Assembly: GCA_015488885.1 (NCBI GenBank)
Contig: WFMW01000023.1
Span: 1-64,000 of the forward strand
DNA length: 64,000 nucleotides
Direction of reading: 5' to 3'
Source: Gammaproteobacteria bacterium
GTDB taxonomy: Bacteria > Pseudomonadota > Gammaproteobacteria > SZUA-229
Shown piece after piece: positions 8,253 to 17,860 of the stretch. Both the position numbers and the translations under genes were made by a program. The notes beneath the pieces were generated by a model, which saw only the letters and a program-made list of their open reading frames with translations, made no database searches and had not been told where the DNA came from. Each line of letters begins with the position of its first letter. Within the stretch, counting starts at the first letter, position 1.

Positions 8253-9014
8253 TTAGCCCGGCACCACTTCCGTTTTATTACGCACCCGCAACGAAGCCGC
8301 TGCCTCAGTAGAGGGCGTTTGCATTTCAGTCTGATGACTCTGGCGCTGAAGAATGGTAGCGAATTCTTCGGCAAAGTTTTCATATGCTACTGACAGGCGG
8401 TCAACCTGATCGGCATAACGATTATACGCAACAACAGCTGGAATCGCGGCAAACAGGCCCATGGCGGTAGCAATTAAGGCCTCCGCGATACCGGGAGCAA
8501 CCATCGACAGACTGGCATGCTGAACCGCACCTAGCGCAATAAATGCCCGCATAATACCCCACACGGTACCAAACAGGCCGATATAAGGGCTGATTGAACC
8601 GATGGTCGCCAGTACAGACAGATTTGCATCGAGATACTCCTCCTCGCGAGCCAGTGCCACTTTCATACTGCGTTGCACACTTGATAAAACCATCTCTGCA
8701 TTACTGGAAGATGCGTTCGTTGCCAGATGTTTTCGGTTACGCATATATTCGCTGAAACCGGCCTTGAAAACATTAGCCATACCACGCTCCTCGGCATGGC
8801 GTTTGGTACGCTGATATAACTCGGCAAGATTGATACCTGACCAGAACTGATCTTCAAACCGGTTCGCCTGTTTTTGGGCCGTTTTGATTGCTCTGGATTT
8901 AATAACAATAATCACCCACGACAGTACGGAAGCAGATAATAATATGGTCATCACGATCTGCACCACAATACTGGCACGCGTGACCAGTGCAAACATGGAC
9001 ATATCAGCTTCCAC
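8253..9014 (-). CDS. tolQ: Tol-Pal system protein TolQ
   Basis: MotA/TolQ/ExbB proton-channel protein, inner membrane. Three membrane helices are visible: around residues 15-37 (IVVQIVMTILLSASVLSWVI), then a cytoplasmic loop, then segments containing NLSVLATIGSISPYIGLFGTVWGIM and MVAPGIAEALIATAMGLFAAIPAVV. GTG at 9014 is preferred because a perfect GGAGGT lies six bases upstream; an ATG four codons later is possible. The start overlaps ybgC by 11 bp, indicating translational coupling. The C-terminal tail TEAAASLRVRNKTEVVPG is somewhat longer than usual. Confidence 0.96.
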   Translation of the reverse strand: MEADMSMFALVTRASIVVQIVMTILLSASVLSWVIIVIKSRAIKTAQKQANRFEDQFWSGINLAELYQRTKRHAEERGMANVFKAGFSEYMRNRKHLATNASSSNAEMVLSSVQRSMKVALAREEEYLDANLSVLATIGSISPYIGLFGTVWGIMRAFIALGAVQHASLSMVAPGIAEALIATAMGLFAAIPAVVAYNRYADQVDRLSVAYENFAEEFATILQRQSHQTEMQTPSTEAAASLRVRNKTEVVPG

Positions 9015-9495
9015 TGCACACCTCCGGGAAATCCTGATTTTTTTTAATCGCTGTACTGAGAACTGTATTCATACTTATCTTTTGCAATACGGGCGCGGGA
9101 ATTTTCTGGCTTGAAAATTGTTCGGCATTCAGGCAGGCTATTTTAACCTCTGCCACGCATAGAGGTAAGGTATTAACGCTGCCTTTTTCAGGAAAAATTT
9201 TTTGACAAAAGACAATACTGACCTTACCCAGAGAAATAATGGAGGTTACCACATTCAAGCTATCATTAAACCGTGCCGGTTTTTTATACTGAATGCTGAC
9301 ATTATGGACGGCAAAAATAATGCCGTATTGCTGTTGTAACTGATCCAGTTCAAAACCCAGACTACGCAGACATTCGGTTCTTGCCCGTTCCATAAATTTC
9401 AGGTAGTTTGCATAATACACTACCCCGCCCGCATCGGTATCCTCGTAATAGACACGTACTGGCCATAAAAATTCAGTGTGTTTTTCTGTGCTCAT
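9004..9495 (-). CDS. ybgC: Tol-Pal-associated acyl-CoA thioesterase YbgC
   Basis: Hotdog-fold thioesterase that hydrolyses acyl-CoA at the inner membrane and accompanies tol-pal genes. The catalytic motif is [26 protein letters not shown], with the key Asp in EDTDAGG. ATGA overlap with ruvB upstream and an 11-bp overlap with tolQ downstream show tight operon organisation. The 163-aa length is slightly longer than E. coli YbgC; the extra residues are C-terminal. Confidence 0.93.
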   Translation of the reverse strand: MSTEKHTEFLWPVRVYYEDTDAGGVVYYANYLKFMERARTECLRSLGFELDQLQQQYGIIFAVHNVSIQYKKPARFNDSLNVVTSIISLGKVSIVFCQKIFPEKGSVNTLPLCVAEVKIACLNAEQFSSQKIPAPVLQKISMNTVLSTAIKKNQDFPEVCSGS

Positions 9496-10538
9496 GGAAA
9501 TAAATCTTCTTCCTGTTCTGCTTGCAGACTGCCGGGAGGCTTTAAACCAAAATGTCGGTACACATTGTTAGTCGCTACCCGTCCGCGCGGGGTACGCATT
9601 AAATAACCCTGCTGAATAAGATAGGGTTCAATCACATCTTCAATGGTGTCGCGTTCTTCACCAATGGCTGCGGCCAGATTTTCCACACCTACCGGGCCGC
9701 CATTAAATTTTTCGATAATGGTCAGTAACAGCCGCCGATCCATGGTATCGAAGCCAAGCGGATCTACCTTTAACAATTCCAGCGCCGCAGCAGCCACCTC
9801 GGCATTAACGTTGCCATCGGCTTTTACCTGTGCATAATCGCGTACCCGGCGTAGCAGCCGATTAACGATCCGCGGGGTACCGCGTGCGCGCCGGGCAATT
9901 TCAATGGCACCAGCCTGGTCGATTGGCACCTGCAATATAGCAGCCGAACGCTGCACAATATAGCTTAAATCAGCCAGTTCATAAAATTCCAGCCTTAATA
10001 CAATACCAAAACGGTCACGCAACGGTGAGGTCAGGGAACCGGCACGTGTGGTGGCTCCCACCAGTGTAAACGGCGGCAGATCAATTTTTATTGAACGCGC
10101 TGCCGGACCCTCGCCGATCATAATATCCAGCTGATGATCTTCCATGGCCGGGTAAAGCACTTCTTCTACGACCGGACTGAGACGGTGAATTTCATCAACA
10201 AACAGGACATCATGCGCTTCGAGGTTAGTCAGCAGGGCAGCCAGATCACCCTGTTTTTCCAGTACCGGCCCGGAGGTGGAATGCAGGGTCGCGCCCATTT
10301 CATTGGCGACAATATGTGCCAGGGTGGTTTTACCCAGTCCCGGCGGGCCGAAAAAAAGCAGATGATCGAGCGCTTCCCCGCGTGCTTTTGCGGCAGGAAC
10401 AAATATTTCCAGTTGTTCGGTCACGGCGGGCTGACCACGATAATCTTTTAGATACTGTGGCCGAATAGCGCGGTCAATGGCAATTTCACCTTCGGCCTGC
10501 TCGGCAGATAAGATACCTTTATCGCCTTTTTCGGTCAT
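9492..10538 (-). CDS. ruvB: Holliday junction branch migration ATPase RuvB
   Basis: Hexameric AAA+ motor that drives branch migration with RuvA. Walker A is [15 protein letters not shown], Walker B is LFVDEIHRL, sensor 1 is [11 protein letters not shown] and the arginine finger is in [11 protein letters not shown]. The C-terminal winged helix contains [16 protein letters not shown]. The length is 348 aa. ATGA overlaps link it to ruvA before and ybgC after, placing the recombination and tol-pal genes in one apparent transcription unit. Confidence 0.98.
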   Translation of the reverse strand: MTEKGDKGILSAEQAEGEIAIDRAIRPQYLKDYRGQPAVTEQLEIFVPAAKARGEALDHLLFFGPPGLGKTTLAHIVANEMGATLHSTSGPVLEKQGDLAALLTNLEAHDVLFVDEIHRLSPVVEEVLYPAMEDHQLDIMIGEGPAARSIKIDLPPFTLVGATTRAGSLTSPLRDRFGIVLRLEFYELADLSYIVQRSAAILQVPIDQAGAIEIARRARGTPRIVNRLLRRVRDYAQVKADGNVNAEVAAAALELLKVDPLGFDTMDRRLLLTIIEKFNGGPVGVENLAAAIGEERDTIEDVIEPYLIQQGYLMRTPRGRVATNNVYRHFGLKPPGSLQAEQEEDLFP

Positions 10539-11131
10539 CGTTGCATACTCTGCAGGGCTTTACGGATGATGTCTTCAGTATTTAACCCCTCTACCTCAAT
10601 GGCAGCGACCAGCTGGCTGGCCTGCGGGGCTTTATAACCCAGTGAAATCAACGCACTGATGGCATCATTAACCGGGCGTGGGGAACGCTCGATTACCACT
10701 GCCGCACCCGGCAAGGTCGATGCTGTGTCTTTTTCCAGCCGGTCCTTTAACTCCACGACCAGACGTTCGGCGGTTTTTTTACCCACGCCGGGCAACCGGG
10801 TCAGAGCTTTGGCATCAGCCTCCTTGATACACTGGCTGAAATCCGCCGTGCTCATGCCCGACAGTATGGTCAAGGCCAGTTTTGGCCCTACCCCGCTGAT
10901 ACGAATCAAATGGCGGAACATAACCCGTTCTGCCAGTGCAAAAAAGCCATACAGTAACTGGGCATCTTCACGCACTACCATATGAGTATGCAACACCACC
11001 TGCTCACCGACTTCAGGTAACTGATAAAAGGTGGACATGGAAGCGGCCAGTTCATAGCCTACCCCCTGCACATCAAGTAACAGCAGGGGCGGCTGTTTGT
11101 CCAGTATCGTACCCTGTAATCGGCCAATCAT
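10535..11131 (-). CDS. ruvA: Holliday junction branch migration protein RuvA
   Basis: Tetrameric Holliday-junction-binding subunit. N-terminal OB fold [20 protein letters not shown]; two helix-hairpin-helix motifs at [19 protein letters not shown] and [21 protein letters not shown]-terminal domain III ([18 protein letters not shown]) that contacts RuvB. The length is 198 aa. Stop overlaps the ruvB start (ATGA). Confidence 0.97.
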   Translation of the reverse strand: MIGRLQGTILDKQPPLLLLDVQGVGYELAASMSTFYQLPEVGEQVVLHTHMVVREDAQLLYGFFALAERVMFRHLIRISGVGPKLALTILSGMSTADFSQCIKEADAKALTRLPGVGKKTAERLVVELKDRLEKDTASTLPGAAVVIERSPRPVNDAISALISLGYKAPQASQLVAAIEVEGLNTEDIIRKALQSMQR

Positions 11132-11228
11132 CGCTATTTATCTCCTGTTGACGAGTGGCAAAACGGCCACCCGGTTAATACAGTACAAGCCCCGCATAAT
11201 ACAACAATATCTACGCGGTATAACAACA

Positions 11229-11756
11229 TCAGCGCCAGCGACCACCGCGAACCTGGGTCGCAATACCGGCTCGCTTGAGTGGCATATGGTTGGCATGACA
11301 AACTGCAATCGCCAGCGCATCGGCTTCGTCACTCTGTGGCAGAAAATCGAGCTTCAGTAATATTTTCATCATTTGCTGTATTTGCTGTTTATCGGCACTG
11401 CCATTACCAACGACCGCTTTCTTGATGGCACGGGGCGTATATTCACCAATCGCCAGCCCGGCCTGCGCCGCCGCACAGATAGCTGCCCCGCGTGCCTGCC
11501 CGAGTTTGAGTGCCGAGTCGATATTCTTGTTAACAAAGACCTGTTCGATACCTGCGCACTGTGGCTGACAGCGGGCTATCACCTGGCTCAGTTGTGAAAA
11601 AATATTGCTCAGGCGTTGTGGAAAATCATCACCACTGACAGCGATAAAACCACTGTCAATATAACGGTGCCGAAAGCCGTCACTGTCTATAATACCGTAG
11701 CCGGTAGAACGTGAGCCCGGGTCTATACCAAGAATGCGCTGGCGGGTTTTTAGCAA
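11229..11756 (-). CDS. ruvC: Crossover junction endodeoxyribonuclease RuvC
   Basis: Resolves Holliday junctions in the RuvABC complex; RNase-H-like fold. Catalytic acidic residues are recognisable in ILGIDPGSRSTGYGII (Asp), AGIEQVFVNKN (Glu) and QSDEADALAIAVCHAN (Asp pair). The start is TTG at 11756 (MLKTRQRILGIDPG): no ATG is available before the essential first Asp, and AAGGT lies about nine bases upstream. It is separated from ruvA by 97 bp. Confidence 0.95.
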   Translation of the reverse strand: MLKTRQRILGIDPGSRSTGYGIIDSDGFRHRYIDSGFIAVSGDDFPQRLSNIFSQLSQVIARCQPQCAGIEQVFVNKNIDSALKLGQARGAAICAAAQAGLAIGEYTPRAIKKAVVGNGSADKQQIQQMMKILLKLDFLPQSDEADALAIAVCHANHMPLKRAGIATQVRGGRWR

Positions 11757-11848
11757 CCGATTTACCTTATTGTTGAGTAACTGTTATATTTGACTACTCG
11801 ATGCGTCATTACATGACCAATGGCCCGACGATAACAACACAGAAAAAT

Positions 11849-12604
11849 TTATTCTGCTGACAGTTCGGCCATCACCTCGGCAGAAAAATCCGCATTGGTA
11901 TGCACTTCCTGCACATCATCCAGATCTTCAAGCACATCGATCAGGTGCATTATTTTTTGCGCGTCTTCAAGCTCGACATCAATGGTATTTTCTGGTTTTT
12001 CAATAACTTCTGCCTGTTCCGGTGTAAAGCCTGCTGTTATCATCGCCTCTTTTACAGCAATAAAATCCGTAAAGGGCATGGTCACTTCAATACCACCTTC
12101 ATCATTGGTTTCAATATCTTCCGCGCCGACATCCAGCGCCACTTCCATCACTGCATCCTCATCCGTGCCCACTGGATACATCAATAGTCCGGTGCGTTTG
12201 AACATATACGCGACCGAGCCATCAGTACCCAGATTACCGCCAGACTTGGTAAAGGCATGACGTACTTCCGATACCGTCCGGTTGCGATTATCGGTTAAAC
12301 AGTCAACCATAATCGCGGTGCCCGCCGGGCCATAACCTTCATAACGAATTTCATCATAGTGTGTATCGTCACCTTCGCCGGTACCACGCTTTATGGCACG
12401 GTCTATGGTATCACGGGTCATATTTGCACCCAGTGCTTTATCCACCGCGAGGCGCAGGCGCGGATTAGAAGCCACATCACCACCGCCACCACCACGTGCT
12501 GCAACGGTGATTTCGCGAATTAATTTGGTGAAAATCTTACCGCGTTTTTTATCCTGGGCGGCTTTGCGATGTTTAATATTTGCAAACTTGCTGTGTCCAG
12601 CCAT
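11849..12604 (-). CDS. yebC: YebC/PmpR family protein
   Basis: TACO1/YebC family; members act as transcription regulators or, as shown for bacterial YebC2 and TACO1, relieve ribosome stalling on proline-rich stretches. Starts [25 protein letters not shown], the invariant family opening, followed by [21 protein letters not shown] and the loop [31 protein letters not shown]. The length is 251 aa, typical. It precedes ruvC, as in many gammaproteobacteria. Confidence 0.95.
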   Translation of the reverse strand: MAGHSKFANIKHRKAAQDKKRGKIFTKLIREITVAARGGGGGDVASNPRLRLAVDKALGANMTRDTIDRAIKRGTGEGDDTHYDEIRYEGYGPAGTAIMVDCLTDNRNRTVSEVRHAFTKSGGNLGTDGSVAYMFKRTGLLMYPVGTDEDAVMEVALDVGAEDIETNDEGGIEVTMPFTDFIAVKEAMITAGFTPEQAEVIEKPENTIDVELEDAQKIMHLIDVLEDLDDVQEVHTNADFSAEVMAELSAE

Positions 12605-12652
12605 CTTTATTCTCCAGACTTCTTTATAATAATGCTTAAAATAATGTTTTAG

Positions 12653-12667
12653 TTAACCCGACAAATA
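12653..12667 (+). repeat. Short relic of the TTAACCCG terminal repeat
   Basis: TTAACCCGACAAATA in the gap between yebC and the hydrolase resembles the first bases of the inverted-repeat element; too short to prove descent. Confidence 0.3.
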
Positions 12668-12682
12668 CCCTGCACAATATAT

Positions 12683-13342
12683 TTATGCAATACCTGTATC
12701 CAGTATTGGTGTCGTGGTTTCCTGATCGAACTTACCGGTACGTAAAAAAATAATCACCTGTTTTGCCACCTCGGCTGAAATCAGCATGCCCAGATGACTT
12801 ACCGGCAGTACAATCGCATCGGTGGCACCTTTTAATGCCGTTTCCTCAACCGACACGGTGCCATCATGCGGCAATGAAGGGCCACCGGCAACCAGCCCCA
12901 GTCCAACCGGAAAATTACCTGCAATCACGCCGATATCCTGCCAGCCTTTCCATTCAGGCACATCACCGGACAGACCGTTAATATAACTTTGCCCCAGCAT
13001 CCAGCGTGTCATCGGGTTTTTAATGATACGCTGACCGACCGCGCTGCCATTCACCGGCGCGCCCATCAGTACAATGCGCCCCTGTGAACTGAATGGAAAC
13101 TGGTCAAACATATGCAGCAGTACAATACCACCAAAACTGTGTGCCACAAAATGAATAACCGGCGCGTCAAGAGTTTCCACAAAGGCATGTAACCGTTGCG
13201 CTATTTTCGCTGGTGGCTTGCCCCATACATGGTAATTAAAGGTATGGCATTCATAACCGGCGGTTTTCAGCCGATGGCGCAAACGTAACAGATCAACCCC
13301 GACGCTCCATACCCCATGAATTAAAACAACGGCTTCACGCAT
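12683..13342 (-). CDS. Alpha/beta hydrolase (lipase/esterase-like)
   Basis: Predicted serine hydrolase of 219 aa. It opens REAVVLIHGVWSVGVDLLRL (oxyanion-type HG). The nucleophile elbow is FVAHSFGGIVLL (G-x-S-x-G-like, with AHSFGG). A likely acid is the Asp in PSLPHDGTVSVEE and a likely catalytic His is in VLPVSHLGMLIS. No signal peptide is seen, so it is probably cytosolic. It resembles the PGAP1-like/triacylglycerol lipase group often called 'alpha/beta fold hydrolase'; the substrate is unknown. It stands between nadA and yebC on the same strand. Confidence 0.75.
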   Translation of the reverse strand: MREAVVLIHGVWSVGVDLLRLRHRLKTAGYECHTFNYHVWGKPPAKIAQRLHAFVETLDAPVIHFVAHSFGGIVLLHMFDQFPFSSQGRIVLMGAPVNGSAVGQRIIKNPMTRWMLGQSYINGLSGDVPEWKGWQDIGVIAGNFPVGLGLVAGGPSLPHDGTVSVEETALKGATDAIVLPVSHLGMLISAEVAKQVIIFLRTGKFDQETTTPILDTGIA

Positions 13343-13389
13343 AACAAAAGTGACCCGCCCCGGCCATTAATAAATCATCAAAGACGACA

Positions 13390-14484
13390 TCAAGGTGAAA
13401 CATCAAGCATTCTGGCCAGGGCTGTTCTGGCCTGGTTAGCCACCTGCTCTGGTACCCTGATTTGATTCACAACATGACCATCGACCAGGTTTTCCAGCAC
13501 CCAGGCCAGATGTTGCGGGTCGATACGGAACATGGTGGAACACATACAGACATCAGGCGACATAAAATGTACATTTTTACCTTCATGCTTAAACTGTTCA
13601 TGCAGACGGTTAACCAGATTCAGCTCGGTTGCTACCAGCCAGCGCGTACCGGCTTCGGCATTGGCGATAGTCTGGATAATGTATTCAGTAGAACCGACAT
13701 AATCGGATTTCTGGCAGACTTCAAAAGCACTTTCCGGGTGTGCAATAACCCTGGTTTCAGGGAACTTTGCCTTGAACTGATCAATCTGTTCGGCTTTGAA
13801 CATCTGATGAACCGAGCAGAAGCCTTTCCATAAAATCATTTTTGCGGCTTTTATCTGTGTCACGCTCAACCCGCCCATCGGCTGGTCAAAATCCCACACC
13901 ACCATATCTTCAAGCGGGATTCCCATAGTAAAGGCCGTATTACGACCAAGGTGCTGATCGGGGAAAAATAACACTTTTTCACGTTGCTGAAAACACCAGT
14001 CCAGCACATGTGGCGCATTGGTCGAAGTACAGACAATGCCACCATGCGCACCACAGAAAGCTTTCAGGTTAGCCGCAGAATTGATATAGGTAACCGGGGT
14101 GATTGTTTCATCGGCATCGAGTACGCTCGACAGTTCCTGCCAGGCCTGTTCAACACGTGACAGGTCAGCCATATCAGCCATTGAACAGCCTGCTGAAACA
14201 TCCGGTAAAATAGCAATCTGGTCGGGGCGCGACAGAATATCCGCCACTTCGGCCATAAAATGCACCCCGCAAAAAACAATATACTGCGCTTTGGAACTGG
14301 CTGCCTGACGCGACAGTTTCAGGGAATCGCCGGTAAAATCGGCATGGCGAAAAACTTCATCACGTTGATAATGATGGCCGAGTATAACCAGCGACTCACC
14401 CAGCGTTTCACGTGCCGCCAGAATACGCTGCTCGCAATCTTCATCATCTAATAAAGTATAAGGTTGTATCGCCTGTGCACTCAT
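13390..14484 (-). CDS. nadA: Quinolinate synthase
   Basis: Condenses iminoaspartate and dihydroxyacetone phosphate to quinolinate in de novo NAD synthesis, using a 4Fe-4S cluster. Motifs: LVILGHHYQRDEVFRHADFTGDSLKLS at the start; candidate cluster cysteines in FCGVHFMAEVADIL, GIVCTSTNAPHVLDW and SPDVCMCSTMFRIDPQHL. Its length of 364 aa is close to the E. coli enzyme. It follows aspS by 22 bp on the same strand. No nadB or nadC is in the window. Confidence 0.96.
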   Translation of the reverse strand: MSAQAIQPYTLLDDEDCEQRILAARETLGESLVILGHHYQRDEVFRHADFTGDSLKLSRQAASSKAQYIVFCGVHFMAEVADILSRPDQIAILPDVSAGCSMADMADLSRVEQAWQELSSVLDADETITPVTYINSAANLKAFCGAHGGIVCTSTNAPHVLDWCFQQREKVLFFPDQHLGRNTAFTMGIPLEDMVVWDFDQPMGGLSVTQIKAAKMILWKGFCSVHQMFKAEQIDQFKAKFPETRVIAHPESAFEVCQKSDYVGSTEYIIQTIANAEAGTRWLVATELNLVNRLHEQFKHEGKNVHFMSPDVCMCSTMFRIDPQHLAWVLENLVDGHVVNQIRVPEQVANQARTALARMLDVSP

Positions 14485-14505
14485 AATTTTTACTCGTTAA
14501 CGTCT

Positions 14506-16323
14506 TTACTGTTTGACGCTGCCTTTATCCATCTTGCTTTTATCTACATCCACTTTACGCAACCTTAAGTTTAACTCCCTTAACTGCTGGCTGGAAACCT
14601 CTGCCGGTGCCGACGTTAACGGGCAGGCTGCAGTCTGGGTTTTGGGAAAAGCCATAACATCGCGAATCGAATGCGCGCCTGCCATTAACATTACCAGCCG
14701 GTCGAGGCCAAAGGCAATACCGGCATGAGGCGGACAGCCATATTTCAGTGCGGTCAATAAAAAGCCGAACTTGTCCTCTGCTTCCTGCTGACTGATGCCC
14801 AATATATCAAACACCGCATTCTGCATTGCCATGTTATAGATACGTTCGGAACCACCACCGGCTTCCGTACCATTAAGCACCAGATCATAGGCGCGTGACA
14901 ACACCTTGCCGGGGTCGGCCTTGAAGGCTTCTACCGACATCGTGGCCGGTGCGGTAAACGGATGATGCAAGGCGGTCCAGCTGCCATCACCGGCTTTTTC
15001 AAACATCGGGAAATTAACCACCCATAGAGGCCGCCAGCCAACATGGGTTTCCCTGTCCACCAGCCCCTGATCCAGTCCCAGTTTGACCCGTAGCGCGCCA
15101 ATGGATTCATTAACCGTGGTAGCATTACCGGCACCGAAAAACAGAATATCCCCCGATTTCGCTGCCGTTTTCTCCAGGATGGCCGCCAGTACGTCATCAG
15201 GCAGAAATTTCACAATGGGTGACTGCAGACCTTCGCGCCCCGCCGCCACATCATTGATTTTAATCCATGCCAGCCCTTTGGCACCATAACGGCCCACATA
15301 ATCGGTATAGCCATCAATGTCTTTACGTGACAGCGCCGCGCCACCAGGCAGGCATAACACCACAACGCGACCTTCCGGGTCATTGGCCGGGCCGGAAAAG
15401 ACTTTGAATTCAACGGCTTTCATTACCTCAGCCAGGTCAACCAGTTCCAGTGGAATGCGTAAATCAGGTTTATCCGAACCAAAACGCGACATCGCCTCAC
15501 AATGATCCATGCGCGGAAAAGGATTTGGCAGTTCAACATTCAATATGGCTTTAAACAGGCCGCGAATCATTTCTTCCATTAATGCCATCACCGCATCTTC
15601 ACCCATAAAGGTGGTTTCAATATCCACCTGGGTAAACTCCGGCTGACGATCGGCACGTAAATCTTCATCACGAAAACAACGCACAATCTGATAATAACGG
15701 TCCATCCCCGACATCATCAACAGCTGTTTGAATAATTGCGGTGACTGCGGCAGGGCAAAAAAACTGCCTGGATGGGTTCGGCTGGGCACCAGATAGTCAC
15801 GTGCACCTTCCGGTGTCGCTTTGGTGAGCATTGGTGTTTCAATATCCCAGAAACCATGGCTGTCGAGAAAACTACGCAGATAATGGCTTACCTGGTTGCG
15901 CAGACGTATCCGCTGTTGCATTTCATCCCGGCGCAGATCGATATATCGATAGCGCAGACGCAGATCATCATTCACATCATTTTCATCAAGCTGGAATGGC
16001 GGGGTTTCTGCCGCATTCAGCACTTCCAGTTCCAGACCCAGTATTTCGATTTTACCGGTGGTTAAATCCGGGTTTACCGTACCTTCAGGGCGAGGCCGCA
16101 CCCGTCCGGTCATCCGCAATACATATTCATTACGAATATGTTCGGCCAGTTTGAATATTTCAGCCCGGTCAGGGTCAAAAACCACCTGCACCAGACCTTC
16201 CCGGTCACGTAAATCAACAAAAATAACCCCACCGTGGTCACGGCGACGATTAACCCAGCCACATAAAGTGACTTCCTGATCAAGCAATTCTTCGGTAACT
16301 TCTCCGCAATAATGACTGCGCAT
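14506..16323 (-). CDS. aspS: Aspartyl-tRNA synthetase
   Basis: Class II aminoacyl-tRNA synthetase of the bacterial type, 605 aa. The N-terminal OB-fold anticodon-binding domain contains [22 protein letters not shown]. Motif 2 is [18 protein letters not shown], the bacterial GAD insertion is present in the middle, and motif 3 is [13 protein letters not shown]. The C-terminal tail ([16 protein letters not shown]) is a little longer than in E. coli. It is upstream of nadA. Confidence 0.97.
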   Translation of the reverse strand: MRSHYCGEVTEELLDQEVTLCGWVNRRRDHGGVIFVDLRDREGLVQVVFDPDRAEIFKLAEHIRNEYVLRMTGRVRPRPEGTVNPDLTTGKIEILGLELEVLNAAETPPFQLDENDVNDDLRLRYRYIDLRRDEMQQRIRLRNQVSHYLRSFLDSHGFWDIETPMLTKATPEGARDYLVPSRTHPGSFFALPQSPQLFKQLLMMSGMDRYYQIVRCFRDEDLRADRQPEFTQVDIETTFMGEDAVMALMEEMIRGLFKAILNVELPNPFPRMDHCEAMSRFGSDKPDLRIPLELVDLAEVMKAVEFKVFSGPANDPEGRVVVLCLPGGAALSRKDIDGYTDYVGRYGAKGLAWIKINDVAAGREGLQSPIVKFLPDDVLAAILEKTAAKSGDILFFGAGNATTVNESIGALRVKLGLDQGLVDRETHVGWRPLWVVNFPMFEKAGDGSWTALHHPFTAPATMSVEAFKADPGKVLSRAYDLVLNGTEAGGGSERIYNMAMQNAVFDILGISQQEAEDKFGFLLTALKYGCPPHAGIAFGLDRLVMLMAGAHSIRDVMAFPKTQTAACPLTSAPAEVSSQQLRELNLRLRKVDVDKSKMDKGSVKQ

Positions 16324-16490
16324 AAATCTTTCCAGTTAAAGTCAGTAGTTTAAGTGCCCGGATAAAACACGGCACCAGATATTAAAAAGGTGACATTGTA
16401 CCGCACCGGGGCGCGGGAAGCTAAAAAATCAGCATCTGTACAATCAGCAAAGCCCCACCTGTATAAAAATGTGAGTCCGGAAAATTTTCG

Positions 16491-16503
16491 TTAAACCCGG
16501 ATA
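16491..16503 (+). repeat. Possible relic of the inverted-repeat element end
   Basis: TTAAACCCGGATA lies just past the FmdB gene end; it matches the first bases of the terminal repeat only. Confidence 0.3.
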
Positions 16504-16508
16504 GATTC

Positions 16509-16787
16509 CTAGGAATCAGCTGCTTTTTTAGTCGGGGGAGATTTTTTTGATTGCTTTTTATCTGCGGCTTTTTTACTGTCGGTATGCTGGATATTTTTTT
16601 TATTTCCCGATTTGAAATCGGTCTCGTACCAGCCACCGCCTTTTAAACGGAAGGCGGCGGCTGATACCAGTTTTTTCAGCGCGGGTTTACCGCATTGCGG
16701 GCATTTTTTGAGAGGTTTATCGCTTATTTTCTGCAGCACTTCTTCCTTATGGCCACATTTAGCACATTGGTATTCATAAAAAGGCAT
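16509..16787 (-). CDS. FmdB-family zinc-ribbon protein
   Basis: Small (92 aa) protein of the FmdB/CxxC_CXXC_SSSS regulatory family. It starts MPFYEYQCAKCGHKEEVLQKI, and the second knuckle is KKCPQCGKPALKKLVSAAAF, so four Cys can bind one zinc. Then comes RLKGGGWYETDFKSG, conserved in the family, and a lysine-rich low-complexity tail (KKAADKKQSKKSPPTKKAADS). Function is not established; it frequently precedes aspS in gammaproteobacteria, as here. Confidence 0.9.
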   Translation of the reverse strand: MPFYEYQCAKCGHKEEVLQKISDKPLKKCPQCGKPALKKLVSAAAFRLKGGGWYETDFKSGNKKNIQHTDSKKAADKKQSKKSPPTKKAADS

Positions 16788-16973
16788 TATTATCTACCGG
16801 TTACATTTAAATCTAAGGGACTATTTTTTAACACAGGTTTAACGCATAGCTGGCTCATTTCAGTGGCCAGGTGAGTCGTTACAATTGTTACTGCATATAT
16901 AGATACAGACTATATTTTTCAAGTATAAAGGGAATATTTATCATGGGACATTTATCACCAAACCAGAAGCCAT

Positions 16974-17582
16974 TCATTCCCCCCAGGCGGGAACAAGCTG
17001 GTGTTCCACGTCAAGCTGGTCGAGTATTTTTGCCACCACAAAATCAACCAGATCGGTTACTTTTTCTGCATTATTATAGAATCCCGGATTCGCATCCAGA
17101 ACAACCGCCCCCATGCGCGAGAGTTTGAGCATGTTTTCCAGATGAATGGTTGAATACGGGGTTTCACGCGGCACCAGAATCAGTTGCCGGCGCTCTTTTA
17201 ACATCACATCCGCTGCGCGTTCCATTAAATGATTACTCGCCCCGGTGGCAATTGCGGACAGCGCGCCCATCGAACAGGGACAAACCACCATAGCATCAAC
17301 CCTGCCGGTGCCGCTGGCCGGTGGTGCAGTCCATTCGTCTTCACCGAATACCCGCAGCTGGTTTTTATCGCAGCCACAGGTTTCGACCAGAAAACGCTGT
17401 ATATCATTACAGCGTGCCGGCAGGGTCATAGTAGTTTCCATGCCAATAACCACCCGTGCCGCCTTACTGATCATCAGATAAACCGTGTGCTGCTGTTGCA
17501 ACAGACACTCAAGCAAACGAAAACCGTATTGCACCCCGGATGCACCGGTGACAGCTAATGAAATGATTTTATTTTTACTCAT
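16974..17582 (-). CDS. ubiX: Flavin prenyltransferase UbiX
   Basis: Makes prenylated FMN, the cofactor of the UbiD decarboxylase in ubiquinone synthesis. ATG 17582 gives MSKNKIISLAVTGASGVQYGF, the standard start; codons further upstream to 17687 have no family resemblance. Motifs VVCPCSMGALSAIATGASNHL and RRQLILVPRETPYSTIHLENM are diagnostic. The length is 202 aa. It lies downstream of mpl, a common neighbour, but a repeat-filled 278-bp gap separates them. Confidence 0.96.
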   Translation of the reverse strand: MSKNKIISLAVTGASGVQYGFRLLECLLQQQHTVYLMISKAARVVIGMETTMTLPARCNDIQRFLVETCGCDKNQLRVFGEDEWTAPPASGTGRVDAMVVCPCSMGALSAIATGASNHLMERAADVMLKERRQLILVPRETPYSTIHLENMLKLSRMGAVVLDANPGFYNNAEKVTDLVDFVVAKILDQLDVEHQLVPAWGE

Positions 17583-17650
17583 AAATAAATCTACTTTTAA
17601 CCTTGTATTAATAGCATCGTTCCCACGCGGGCATACAAACGATAAAACCA

Positions 17651-17838
17651 ACATTAAACCACTCTGATGTATTGTGTCGAATGACACTTCGCTCTTCCTA
17701 CCTACAAAAACAAACCCATATTTTAGTTACTCCTTAATCGTAGGATGGAATAGCGATAGCGTATTCCGTCAGGGGTGTGCAACAAACATTTAACCACTCA
17801 TATGCACTCTGTCGGATGACGCTACACTCTTCCAACCT
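17651..17838. repeat. Diverged 53-bp direct repeats flanking an imperfect palindrome
   Basis: Positions 17651-17703 and 17786-17838 are the same 53-bp unit with 42 identities, each holding CATTnAACCACTC and a GTCGnATGACnCT..CTCTTCCnACCT block. Between them (17740-17770) lies GTAGGATGGAATAGCGATAG running into CGTATTCCGTC, an imperfect palindrome of the kind seen in REP-like elements. No gene is seen in this 278-bp gap between mpl and ubiX. Confidence 0.7.
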
Positions 17839-17860
17839 GGCCTGGAACCAGAAAAAATAA

